Origin: CAVTPD01 sp963736575
GTDB taxonomy: Bacteria > Bacteroidota > Bacteroidia > Cytophagales > JAAEPT01
Length of the DNA stretch: 64,000 nucleotides
Reading direction: 5' to 3'
Assembly: GCA_963736575.1 (NCBI GenBank)
Contig: CAVTPD010000003.1
Coordinates: forward strand, 496,001 to 560,000
In this document: one piece after another, positions 1 through 7,541 of the stretch
How positions within the stretch are numbered: position 1 is the stretch's first letter
Layout of the letters: every line of letters starts with the position of its first letter
Notes under the pieces: generated by a model
What the model was told of the DNA's origin: nothing
What the model saw: the letters and a program-made list of their open reading frames with translations, nothing else
Databases searched by the model: none
Made by a program: the position numbers and the translations under genes

Positions 1-593
1 CTGCAGACGATTACGATTGCGATAACTTCACTCCTGCACCAGATGGCTTATATGATATTGTAATAACTTGGGAAGACCGTACAGGGCCTGAATGCGAAGA
101 CGATATTGATTTGTATACAGTATTCTGGAAACCGATTATTGAAACCGATTATACCGAAATTGCACAGGTTAAAAAAACCATTCAGAATAGATATGTTCAC
201 CAATACAGAAATTCTATAGCAGGTTGTTATAGAATGACATCAACCGATTTTGAAGGCAATGAAAGTATTTTAAGTAATGAGGTTTGTTTGGACAATTGTC
301 CGTCTATTGAATTCCCTAATGTTTTTACACCGAACGGAGACGGCAAAAACGACTTCTTTATACCTATACCCGATCCGCAATTTGTACAAGGAATTGATTT
401 TAAGGTTTACAGCAGATGGGGAAGCCTTGTTTACAGCAGCACAGGTTCTACTGTAAACTGGGATGGAAAAAACAACGAGGGTGAACAATTGACCACCGGT
501 GTATATTATTTCTCTGCCGAAGTAGACTACATAACCATTAGCAACGAAGACGAAATTAAAACGTTTAAAGGCTGGGTACAAATTGCCTATTAA
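1..593 (+). CDS. C-terminal part of a secreted T9SS type B cargo protein (5' end outside window)
   Basis: The reading frame is open from base 3 to the stop at 591-593, with no stop back to the window edge, so this is the last ~196 residues of a larger protein. The final ~95 residues carry the type B sorting (gliding motility-associated C-terminal) signature: FPNVFTPNGDGKNDFF, then a YSRWGSLVY strand and a GWVQIAY end. In known family members this domain directs export through the type IX secretion system and attachment at the cell surface. The preceding part has an Ig/fibronectin-like look (ITWEDRTGPEC), typical of such adhesins. The specific function is unknown. The tail resembles that of the protein at 35632-39006, which ends GWVQIVH. 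Confidence 0.85.
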   Translation, partial: ADDYDCDNFTPAPDGLYDIVITWEDRTGPECEDDIDLYTVFWKPIIETDYTEIAQVKKTIQNRYVHQYRNSIAGCYRMTSTDFEGNESILSNEVCLDNCPSIEFPNVFTPNGDGKNDFFIPIPDPQFVQGIDFKVYSRWGSLVYSSTGSTVNWDGKNNEGEQLTTGVYYFSAEVDYITISNEDEIKTFKGWVQIAY

Positions 594-614
594 AGGCACT
601 TCCGAAAAAACCTT

Positions 615-622
615 TATATTTG
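615..622 (+). promoter_or_regulatory. Bacteroidota -7 promoter element for fabD
   Basis: TATATTTG matches the Bacteroidota -7 consensus TAnnTTTG and lies 24 bases before the ATG at 647. No good -33 TTTG is visible at the expected spacing. Its position supports the start at 647 over the in-frame start at 620, which would lie inside the promoter. Confidence 0.5.
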
Positions 623-646
623 CCCCCTCAAAATAAATTCATAGCT

Positions 647-1516
647 ATGAAAGCATATATCTTCCCTGGTCAGGGTTCTCAGTTTGTTGGAATGGGAAAA
701 GATCTATACGAATCTTCCGAGGCTGCAAAAGCATTATTCGAAAAAGCGAACGAGATTTTAGGTTTCAGAATTACGGACATCATGTTCAACGGTACCGACG
801 AAGACTTAAAACAAACAAAAGTTACTCAACCCGCTATATTCTTACACTCTGTTGTTTTAGCTAAAACAACGGCAGATTTTAATCCCGAAATGGTAGCAGG
901 TCACTCTTTAGGTGAGTTTTCTGCATTAGTTGCTAATGGTACTTTAGAATTTGAAGACGCTTTAGTTTTAGTTTCGAAAAGAGCTTTAGCTATGCAAAAA
1001 GCATGTGAATTATCTGAATCTACAATGGCAGCCATTCTTGGTTTAGCAGACGAACAAGTAGAAGATATTTGCAACCGCATTGACGGTGTAGTTCCTGCCA
1101 ATTACAACTGCCCGGGACAATTGGTTATTTCCGGTGAAAAAAGCGCAGTAGAAGCCGCTTGTGAAAAAGCAAAAGAAGCCGGTGCTAAAAGAGCTTTAAT
1201 CCTTCCGGTAAGCGGAGGCTTTCATTCACCAATGATGGAACCTGCCCGTGAAGAATTAGCACAAGCTATTAAAGACACCAACTTTAACACACCAACTTGC
1301 CCGGTGTACCAAAACGTACCCGCAGCGGCTTGTACAGAAGTAAGTGCCATTAAAGAAAACTTAATTTCTCAGTTAACTGCCCCAGTAAAATGGACGCAAT
1401 CTGTACATCAAATGCTGGCAGATGGTGCTACAGATTTTGTGGAATGCGGACCAGGTAAAGTTTTACAAGGTTTAGTAAAAAAGATTGAACGTTCTGCTGA
1501 AGTAAGCAGCATCTAA
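647..1516 (+). CDS. fabD: Malonyl CoA-acyl carrier protein transacylase
   Basis: Transfers malonyl groups from CoA to acyl carrier protein, the committed loading step of type II fatty acid synthesis in the cytoplasm. The 289-residue protein has the expected family length. It shows FPGQGSQ at the N terminus, the nucleophile motif GHSLGEF with Ser near residue 87, and the catalytic His in GGFHSPMM near residue 193. The ATG at 647 gives a normal MKAYIFPGQG start; an in-frame start at 620 would add nine residues unlike the family and would overlap a -7 promoter element. It stands alone, not beside other fab genes. Confidence 0.95.
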   Translation: MKAYIFPGQGSQFVGMGKDLYESSEAAKALFEKANEILGFRITDIMFNGTDEDLKQTKVTQPAIFLHSVVLAKTTADFNPEMVAGHSLGEFSALVANGTLEFEDALVLVSKRALAMQKACELSESTMAAILGLADEQVEDICNRIDGVVPANYNCPGQLVISGEKSAVEAACEKAKEAGAKRALILPVSGGFHSPMMEPAREELAQAIKDTNFNTPTCPVYQNVPAAACTEVSAIKENLISQLTAPVKWTQSVHQMLADGATDFVECGPGKVLQGLVKKIERSAEVSSI

Positions 1517-1527
1517 TTAAATACTTT

Positions 1528-1580
1528 ATCCCAAATCAATTGGAGTCTTGTTTTTGCAAGAATATCGATTGGTTTGGGAT
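1528..1580. terminator. Long imperfect inverted repeat after fabD
   Basis: Arms at 1528-1550 and 1557-1580 are near-complementary: ATCCCAAAT...CTTG against CAAG...GGTTTGGGAT, with a few mismatches and a TTTTTG loop. It probably ends fabD transcription or protects the mRNA 3' end. No clear T-run follows the second arm, so intrinsic termination is uncertain. Confidence 0.45.
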
Positions 1581-1589
1581 TAATTCTAT

Positions 1590-1691
1590 ATGTGGGGAAA
1601 TTTAAAAAAATGGAAAGAATACATGAAGGTAGATGTTTATCTGTACCTGTTTATGATTCTTTTTATTGTGGTGTTGTTGGTGTTTTTTTAG
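1590..1691 (+). CDS. Possible small membrane protein, 33 residues
   Basis: An ATG at 1590 opens a 33-codon frame ending in TAG at 1689. The peptide begins MWGNLKKWKEYMKVD, with charged and aromatic residues, and ends in one strongly hydrophobic segment (LYLFMILFIVVLLVFF), so it would be a single-pass membrane peptide with a cytoplasmic basic head. The sharp split between head and membrane segment argues for a real gene, but there is no homology evidence and no clear promoter. It overlaps the minus-strand frame at 1663-1863 by 29 bases, so at most one of them may be real in the shared part. Function unknown. Confidence 0.4.
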   Translation: MWGNLKKWKEYMKVDVYLYLFMILFIVVLLVFF

Positions 1692-1863
1692 AGTTAAACT
1701 CGTCAAGGCTTTCAAAAATACGTTGGGCATTTTTAGTAGAACCCAACAAGTGAAGTGTTTCTTGTAAGCTGTTATATTCTGAACGTGACAAAACCACTAG
1801 ATTTTTCTTTTCACAACAATTAACAAAAAGTTGTTTATAATATTTCGTAATCTTAGCTAACAT
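1663..1863 (-). pseudogene. Degraded or shortened YefM/Phd-type antitoxin
   Basis: The 66-residue product carries the second half of the YefM/Phd antitoxin fold: VVLSRSEYNSLQETLHLL followed by a helix with NAQRIFESLDEF, close to the family pattern of a V-V-x-S-x-x-E-Y-N-S-L-x-E-T motif and a NAxRLxxSI helix. The ~23 residues before VVLS are shorter than in YefM and do not match its usual N-terminal DNA-binding strand. No YoeB/RelE-type toxin lies beside it: upstream is an unrelated lipoprotein, downstream is fabD. It is best read as an orphan or decayed antitoxin; an unrecognised indel could also hide the true N terminus. Confidence 0.55.
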
Positions 1864-1907
1864 ACTTTTAAGCTGTATTTTTTATTGAAAGAAATCTTGC
1901 TCTATTC

Positions 1908-2481
1908 CTATAATTTCATTTTTAACCTATTATACTCACTGCCATGGAGATCAAAATCTACTCTAAAAGCTTTTATAGTATCAAAATCAACCTTGCTCAT
2001 CGCTATTATATTTTGATCGTTATGAACGTAAGACTTAGCAGAGCTATTCGCTAAGGTTACTAAAGTAGGCTTTTTATCATTGTCACAGGCTATCCATGCT
2101 TTCAAGAAAACAGAATCTTCAGTGACTTTATTTAAAATTAATTGAGGGTATAGTAAATCCATTTGAGCATATCTCAAATTATCATAAAGACGAAGCTTTG
2201 ATATTAATATGATTTTAAATGCAATAGTATCTTTTGAAAGAACTTCATTCAACATCAAAACATCTTCATCATTAAAATATTTATTAAGTAAACTATCTTC
2301 AACCTTACTTTCAGACTCAATTGATTTAATAATTTCCTTAAATAGTTTATTGATGTCTTGATTCTTCGAAATCTGTATAAACCTCATTATATACAATCTC
2401 TAAAAGATTTTCATTTGAATTTTTATGTTCAGCACAAGAAGCTAATAAACAAGCAAATGAAACTAGAAGTATATTTTTCAT
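1908..2481 (-). CDS. Lipoprotein of unknown function (apparent 1-base frameshift)
   Basis: The ATG at 2481 starts a lipoprotein signal peptide with lipobox LLASCAEH. This frame closes after ~44 residues, while the next frame stays open to 1908 and gives KNQDINKLFKEIIKSIESES and onward. Dropping one base near 2352-2375, for example one G in TTCGAAGAATC, joins them as YTDFE-NQDINKLF into one protein of ~190 residues. The mature part is helical with no recognised domain. It follows the lipoprotein at 2484-2918 with a two-base gap, so both are probably co-transcribed with rmuC. Cellular place: lipid-anchored envelope protein. The break is probably a sequence error. Confidence 0.6.
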
Positions 2482-2483
2482 TA

Positions 2484-2918
2484 TCACCTATTAAAACTCA
2501 TTTCCACCCGAATAGTATCGTTCACTTTCCAATCCAGCTTCATTTCGTTTTTGAATAATTTCTGGATTGGCATAATCTGAATAAGCCCATTGATTCGGTT
2601 TAAAACAATATTTTCTTTGTCGCTATCTAATTCCCATTTTATGCCCGAAAGTTTAGTTACGCCGCTTTCAGAAACTTTAAACTCATTATTAGATGTAAAC
2701 TCATATTGTTGTACCAATAGTGAATCTTCATATACATTTTGATCATTAGTATAAAGACGCTCCGCTGTGGGATCATACATTCTGGCATAGGCCAAACTCC
2801 AATTCCCTACAATCCTAGCTTTTTTAGACCTGAAACTAATCATCGGTCCTTGTTCGTATTTTTTACAGCCTAAAAGTGAGGCTACCAATACCAAAACAAC
2901 TATTCTAAACAATTTCAT
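2484..2918 (-). CDS. Lipocalin-like lipoprotein of unknown function
   Basis: A 144-residue protein with a signal peptide and lipobox (LVASLLGCKK). The mature part includes ARIVGNWSLAYARMY near residues 35-50 and alternating beta segments with DSLLVQQYEFTSNNEF, resembling the lipocalin-like domain of Bacteroidota lipoproteins in which a G-x-W motif opens the barrel. The start overlaps the end of rmuC by four bases and a second lipoprotein follows within two bases, so it belongs to a three-gene unit. Ligand and role are unknown; the lipocalin-like reading is moderate. Confidence 0.7.
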   Translation of the reverse strand: MKLFRIVVLVLVASLLGCKKYEQGPMISFRSKKARIVGNWSLAYARMYDPTAERLYTNDQNVYEDSLLVQQYEFTSNNEFKVSESGVTKLSGIKWELDSDKENIVLNRINGLIQIMPIQKLFKNEMKLDWKVNDTIRVEMSFNR

Positions 2919-4264
2919 ATTTCATCTTCTGCTGAATCTTCCAGCAAATTACGGTTAATTTCTTTTTTTGTCTTAGCCCCCAGTTCTTTAATCTTTTCAG
3001 CGCGATTTATTAAATTACCTTTTCCGGTAGAAAGTTTGTTAAAAGCATCGTCATAAGTCTTTTTAGACTGATCCAGGTGTTTTCCAATTAACTCCATATC
3101 AACCACAAAACCAGCAAATTTATCGTACAGCGCTCCTGCTTTTTCGGCAATATCTAAAGCATTACGGGTTTGTTTTTCTTGTTTCCATACAGAAGCAATG
3201 GTTCGTAAAGAGGCCAAAAGCGTAGTTGGGCTAACAATCACAATTTTATTGTCCCACGCATATTGAAACAACTCATTATCTTCTTTTACCGCCACACTAA
3301 AACTAGATTCTATAGGCACAAAAAGAAAAACAAAGTCTGGTGTTAGCAAACCTTTTGAGGTTTCATACGATTTACGGCTAAGCAATTTAATATGACTTCT
3401 TAAAGAAAGAAGATGCTGTTTTAAATACATCAACCTACTTTCTTCGTCTTCGGCATGGATTAACTTTTCATACGCTATTAAAGAAACTTTAGCATCAATA
3501 ATAATGTCTTTTTCGTCGGGTAAATGAACAATTACATCTGGCTGAATTTTGTCTCCTTCTACATTGGTGGTAGAATATTGTGTATCGTACTCTCTGCCTC
3601 TTTCTAATCCGGAAGCTTCTAAAATTTTGATAAGAATAAATTCACCCCAGTTTCCCTGCTTTTTGGTGTCACCTTTTAGGGCATTGGTTAAATTAGTGGC
3701 TTCTTCACTAATCTTAGTGTTGAGTTCTGCCAAACGCCGTACTTCATCTTTCAGACTTAAACGTTCTGCATTGCTCTTTTCAATCTTGTCTTTAAAGTCT
3801 TTTAAATTTCCTTCTAGCGGATTTAAAAGCAGCTTTAATTGTTCCTGACTGTTTCTATTAAAGCGTTCGGAATTTTGTTGTAATGCATTAGATGCCAAAC
3901 GCTCGAATTCCTTGATAAAGACTTCTTGTTGTTCTAGCAGTTCAGTTTTGTTGTTTTTTAGCTTCTCTTCTAAATGGCGGTTTTTCTCCTGACTGGTAGC
4001 GTAATCTTCTTTCAACTGAACAAAATCTTCTCGTTCTCTAAAAATGAGTTCTTCGTTTTTATCCACTTCCTTTCGTAAATATTTTACTTGCTCACTAAGA
4101 CTGGCAGTTTGTTTTTCAAGCTGAAGATTTTTTTCTTCTGAAAAAATTAACTTTTGCGTTAATGTTTCGTCTTTTTCGGGATTAGAATTTGTATTCTTTT
4201 TCAGTAATAAAAAGACAATTACCAAACAGATAACTATAAGAATAAGAAAGAATATATTTTCCAT
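2915..4264 (-). CDS. rmuC: DNA recombination protein RmuC
   Basis: RmuC proteins limit inversions at short inverted repeats and have a nuclease-like fold; the exact reaction is unsettled. The 449-residue product has the family order: an N-terminal membrane anchor (residues 4-20, ILIVICLVIVFLLL), a long coiled coil (~30-160, rich in E, K and Q), then the RmuC domain with KQGNWGEFILIKILE, QPDVIVHLPDEKDIIIDAKVSL and FVPIESSF. The acidic and Lys residues around DAKVSL are those expected for the nuclease-like core. Length is normal. It is first in a unit with two downstream lipoprotein genes. Confidence 0.9.
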   Translation of the reverse strand: MENIFFLILIVICLVIVFLLLKKNTNSNPEKDETLTQKLIFSEEKNLQLEKQTASLSEQVKYLRKEVDKNEELIFREREDFVQLKEDYATSQEKNRHLEEKLKNNKTELLEQQEVFIKEFERLASNALQQNSERFNRNSQEQLKLLLNPLEGNLKDFKDKIEKSNAERLSLKDEVRRLAELNTKISEEATNLTNALKGDTKKQGNWGEFILIKILEASGLERGREYDTQYSTTNVEGDKIQPDVIVHLPDEKDIIIDAKVSLIAYEKLIHAEDEESRLMYLKQHLLSLRSHIKLLSRKSYETSKGLLTPDFVFLFVPIESSFSVAVKEDNELFQYAWDNKIVIVSPTTLLASLRTIASVWKQEKQTRNALDIAEKAGALYDKFAGFVVDMELIGKHLDQSKKTYDDAFNKLSTGKGNLINRAEKIKELGAKTKKEINRNLLEDSAEDEI

Positions 4265-4322
4265 GAAAAAGATTCTTGAGAAGGAATAGACTTTTAATAG
4301 AAACTCATTAGTAATAAAACAA

Positions 4323-4353
4323 AAAAGGCCCTGTCTTTCAACAGAGCCTTTTG
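4323..4353. terminator. Intrinsic terminator after gldJ
   Basis: AAAAGGCCCTGT pairs with ACAGAGCCTTTT (one G-U pair) around a short loop. On the minus strand a T-rich run follows, so it can end the gldJ transcript at 4375; it also sits upstream of the rmuC start. Confidence 0.75.
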
Positions 4354-4374
4354 CTATATATAATTGTGTAATTA

Positions 4375-5571
4375 CTAGTAGTTAGAACCCGCGCGAATCA
4401 TTGCGCAACGGAAACCAATTGTAGCAGTTGCTGAATCTTCAGCTAAGTATCTTCTTGTACCTGGAGACATCCAGTAAGCAACATCTGACCAAGAACCACC
4501 TTTGTAAACTCTAACGTGGTCATCAATTAAAGATTGGAAACCTTTTTTATCAAATCCTTTTTCTTCGTCTAAGAAGCCATCACGTCTTAAAGGGTTTAAG
4601 TCGTTCATAGCTTGGAAAGAAGTAGGACGGTAAACATCGTAAACCCACTCATTAACGTTACCAGCCATATTGTAAAGACCAAAGTCATTTGGAGGATAGT
4701 TATAGATGTAATCCGTAATCATGGCTCCATCATTTAACTTACCAGCAATACCAGCATAGTCACCACGGCCTCTTTTAAAGTTGGCTAAGAAAGTACCCAT
4801 TTGTTTTCCGTAAGGATTACGTAATGCGTGACCATCCCATGGATAAAGTCTTTTATGTGTTTGGTTTTCGTCTAACCATTGGTTACCAATTAAAGCTTGA
4901 GCAGCATATTCCCACTCTGCTTCAGAAGGTAAACGGTAGTTAGGAAGTACAACACCAGATTCTAAAGGAATACGACCGTTTCCTCCTTCTGGAACTTCAA
5001 CACCAGCTTCTTCTGCTAATTTTTTATTTACAACCAATGTTCTCCATACACAGAAGTCGTTTGCTTGTAACCAAGACACACCAACAACTGGGAAATAACG
5101 GAACCCAGGGTATCTTAAATAGTGATCCACATATGGATCGTTATATGCTAATCTGTTTCTCCATACTAACGTATCTGGAATAACAGTTTGATAAAATTCT
5201 TCTGAAGAGTCTTTCTTCACATAGAACATGTATTCTAACCAGTGAATGTTAGCAATTTCTGTTTCATCCATAAAGAAGGAAGCAACAGTAACTGTTCTTT
5301 CAATGTTATCCTGTCTTTTTAATAAATCTTCTTCAAAAGATCCTAAAACAGTTCTACCACCTTCTATAAACACTAAGTTTGGCCCTTGGGGCTGTCCTTG
5401 GTATTGACTTACTTGGAAGCCATCTTCTTCATTGAAGGCTAAACCTGTGGCAGTACTGGCTTCACCGGGAGCCATACTTGTAGGAGCTGAATTCTTTGAA
5501 CAAGCAAAGATCATAAAACTTGCTCCCAGAACTACAGAAACCCTTTTAACGATTCTGACAAATTTGTTCAT
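4375..5571 (-). CDS. gldJ: Gliding motility lipoprotein GldJ (FGE-sulfatase fold)
   Basis: An outer-membrane lipoprotein of the gliding/type IX secretion apparatus. The preferred start at 5571 (MNKFVRIVKR) gives a compact signal peptide with lipobox MIFAC; a start six codons earlier is possible. The mature protein is one formylglycine-generating-enzyme-like domain: FFMDETEIANIHWLEYMFYV, NYRLPSEAEWEYAAQ, YNMAGNVNEWVYDVY and KGGSWSDVAYW. It is a paralogue of GldK (31621-32649) but lies ~26 kb from the gldKLMN cluster and has extra segments such as the VEVPEGGNGRIPLE insert, as GldJ does. GldJ in Flavobacterium is longer. A second GldK-like protein is the alternative. Confidence 0.75.
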   Translation of the reverse strand: MNKFVRIVKRVSVVLGASFMIFACSKNSAPTSMAPGEASTATGLAFNEEDGFQVSQYQGQPQGPNLVFIEGGRTVLGSFEEDLLKRQDNIERTVTVASFFMDETEIANIHWLEYMFYVKKDSSEEFYQTVIPDTLVWRNRLAYNDPYVDHYLRYPGFRYFPVVGVSWLQANDFCVWRTLVVNKKLAEEAGVEVPEGGNGRIPLESGVVLPNYRLPSEAEWEYAAQALIGNQWLDENQTHKRLYPWDGHALRNPYGKQMGTFLANFKRGRGDYAGIAGKLNDGAMITDYIYNYPPNDFGLYNMAGNVNEWVYDVYRPTSFQAMNDLNPLRRDGFLDEEKGFDKKGFQSLIDDHVRVYKGGSWSDVAYWMSPGTRRYLAEDSATATIGFRCAMIRAGSNY

Positions 5572-5639
5572 ATCACTAATTTTTAACACAATTATTATAC
5601 TATGCAGCCTACTAATATAAATAGAAACTACAAAAGATT

Positions 5640-5647
5640 CAAATTTA
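5640..5647 (-). promoter_or_regulatory. -7 promoter element upstream of gldJ
   Basis: On the minus strand this reads TAAATTTG, an exact TAnnTTTG match. It would give a leader of roughly 60 bases before the start at 5571. No strong -33 element is visible. Confidence 0.4.
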
Positions 5648-5731
5648 CTTTTACTTTAACCGAAAACAGTATTTTCAGTTTATCAATTTACCACTTTTAA
5701 GAAATAAAATCAAAACTTAAAGAAATTATCT

Positions 5732-5760
5732 TTTGTAGGTTTCATTAAATATTAACTTTG
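5732..5760 (+). promoter_or_regulatory. Complete Bacteroidota-type promoter for the Skp-like gene
   Basis: TTTG at 5732-5735, a 17-base spacer, then TAACTTTG at 5753-5760 fits the TTTG / TAnnTTTG arrangement known in Bacteroides and Flavobacterium. The start codon follows 21 bases later, so the leader is short. Confidence 0.65.
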
Positions 5761-5781
5761 TTAGCCTAAAAACCAATCTTT

Positions 5782-6477
5782 ATGAACAAAAACATAGTTG
5801 CTAATATTGTTTTAGCTGTTGCCGTTGTTGTACTGTACATTTTGCATTTTACTTCAAATAGTACACAAAAAAACATTTCTCCTGAAAAAATAGCTTTAGA
5901 GAATACAGACAGCACTCAGGTTGTTGATTCTACTTCTTTAGCCTTAGATGCTTCTGATTCGCTTTTAAACGACTCTATACAGGTTTTAGATGCTAACGCC
6001 TTAAATACGGAAGACCTACCTAATGTTAATATAGCTTATGTAAATATTGATGTCTTAAATGAGAACTATAAGTATTTAGATCAATTAGAGAGGGAATTTA
6101 CTAAAGAGGCTAAAGCCAAACAAAAATCATTACAATCTAAAGCACAGCAAATGCAGGAAGATTATAAAATGTTTATGGAGCAAGTGCAAGGCGGTATGAT
6201 TGATCAACAAAAAGCGGTACAAATGGACCAGTCTTTTAAAGAGCAACAAATGGCGTTAATGCAAGAAGAACAACAAATGGGAATGGATCTTCAAATGAAG
6301 CAGCAAGATTTCCATAACGCTGTTCTTGGAAAAATCTCTAAATACTTAAACAAGTATGCACAAGATTTTGACTATGATTATATTCTAGCTTATGGTAAGG
6401 AATCTGGGGTTCTATATGCTAAAAAACGCTTAGACATTACCGATAAAGTAGTAAAAGGATTAAACAGCGAACTTTAA
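5782..6477 (+). CDS. OmpH/Skp-family periplasmic chaperone
   Basis: Skp/OmpH proteins hold unfolded outer-membrane proteins in the periplasm. The 231-residue product has an N-terminal hydrophobic segment (residues ~8-23) acting as signal or anchor, an Asp/Ser/Thr-rich linker to ~residue 75, then the OmpH domain: NIAYVNIDVLNENYKYLDQLE, a long Gln/Met/Lys-rich coiled coil (~90-190), and a C-terminal strand region YDYILAYGKESGVLYAKKRLDITDKV. The long linker is more than a minimal Skp has. It has its own promoter and converges on the cyclotransferase gene with a four-base overlap. It is not next to bamA, where skp often sits. Confidence 0.8.
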   Translation: MNKNIVANIVLAVAVVVLYILHFTSNSTQKNISPEKIALENTDSTQVVDSTSLALDASDSLLNDSIQVLDANALNTEDLPNVNIAYVNIDVLNENYKYLDQLEREFTKEAKAKQKSLQSKAQQMQEDYKMFMEQVQGGMIDQQKAVQMDQSFKEQQMALMQEEQQMGMDLQMKQQDFHNAVLGKISKYLNKYAQDFDYDYILAYGKESGVLYAKKRLDITDKVVKGLNSEL

Positions 6478-7541
6478 TCCATACCTTTTATATTAATCCG
6501 GAACATTAACGGCCAATTTTTACCCGTTATATAAAATGTTCCGGTTTCTTTTTGATAAGCAATACCATTTAATACATCTGTAGTATTGTCGTAATAATAA
6601 TCTTCTAAAATACCTTCCAAATCTAAAACACCTTCCAGAGCACCATTTTCAGGATTAATTACCACAACTTTTTCAGACTGATAAATATTAGCATAAAGCA
6701 AACCATCTATATATTCTAATTCATTTAGAAAACGAACAGCATTTCCTTCATAATTAAAAACAGATATTTTTCTGTTTATTGAAAAATCAGCTGGGTTAAT
6801 AAAATAGATGTTATTAGTTCCATCACTCATAATCAATTCTTCCCCATTATTGGTTAGTCCCCAACCTTCAATATTAATAGGGTATTTAAACTGTTTAATT
6901 AATTCTAATGAACTTGGATTATAAACAAAACACGTGTGCTCTTGCCATGTTAACATATATAACTGGTCATTCATCACAGTTATACCTTCAGCAAAATAAC
7001 TTGAAGGGATACTTACCCTTTTAAGCTCTTTAAGATCCCCAGGATTTATTTGATGTAAATATGACTTATTGTATAAACCCGAACTTTCTAATAGATATTC
7101 TTTATAAAATTCCAAGCCTTGGGTATAGGTTTCTCTATTATGTGTAAACTCTTCAATCTTTTCAAAAGTTAAATCCCTTTCTTTTTTTTGCTGAAGGATT
7201 AAAAGCTGAGAACTAAAGTCCTTAATTACATTACCCCCTTTGTATATAGAAAAAAATACGTTGGTGTACCCGATTGGCAAGTCTGTAAAAAGTGCTTTTT
7301 TAGAAGCTTCTTTAACAGTAAGTATGATCTTATTTCCTACACTAACTAGTATTGAATCATAATCAAAATTCTTTCCTGCTTTATTTTTCACTTCTACATT
7401 AAAAGCGGTATTCACTCTTATTTTACTCCCATTTTTGGGATAAACTAAGCGAAGTTCAGGATTGGGGTCAGATTCTTTATTAGAACAGGCAACCAATAAA
7501 AAAGGAACAAGGAAAATCAATAAATACTTCATTCTATACAA
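6474..7541 (-). CDS. Glutaminyl-peptide cyclotransferase lipoprotein (plant/bacterial beta-propeller type)
   Basis: This family turns N-terminal Gln into pyroglutamate. The 355-residue protein has a lipoprotein signal (LLVACSNK, Cys ~19), an Ig-like N-terminal part (~25-120), then a propeller domain with the family marks FTHNRETYTQGLEFY, YFAEGITVMNDQLYMLTWQE, GWGLTNNGEELIMSDGT, FLNELEYIDGLLYANIYQS and VLNGIAYQKETGTFYITGKNWP. In the family these Glu, Trp and Asp residues form the active site. The lipobox suggests a periplasmic, lipid-anchored enzyme. Exported mature proteins starting with Gln (several in this window have AQ at the signal cleavage site) are plausible substrates; that link is inference. 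It overlaps the carrier gene start by eight bases. Confidence 0.87.
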   Translation of the reverse strand: MYRMKYLLIFLVPFLLVACSNKESDPNPELRLVYPKNGSKIRVNTAFNVEVKNKAGKNFDYDSILVSVGNKIILTVKEASKKALFTDLPIGYTNVFFSIYKGGNVIKDFSSQLLILQQKKERDLTFEKIEEFTHNRETYTQGLEFYKEYLLESSGLYNKSYLHQINPGDLKELKRVSIPSSYFAEGITVMNDQLYMLTWQEHTCFVYNPSSLELIKQFKYPINIEGWGLTNNGEELIMSDGTNNIYFINPADFSINRKISVFNYEGNAVRFLNELEYIDGLLYANIYQSEKVVVINPENGALEGVLDLEGILEDYYYDNTTDVLNGIAYQKETGTFYITGKNWPLMFRINIKGMD

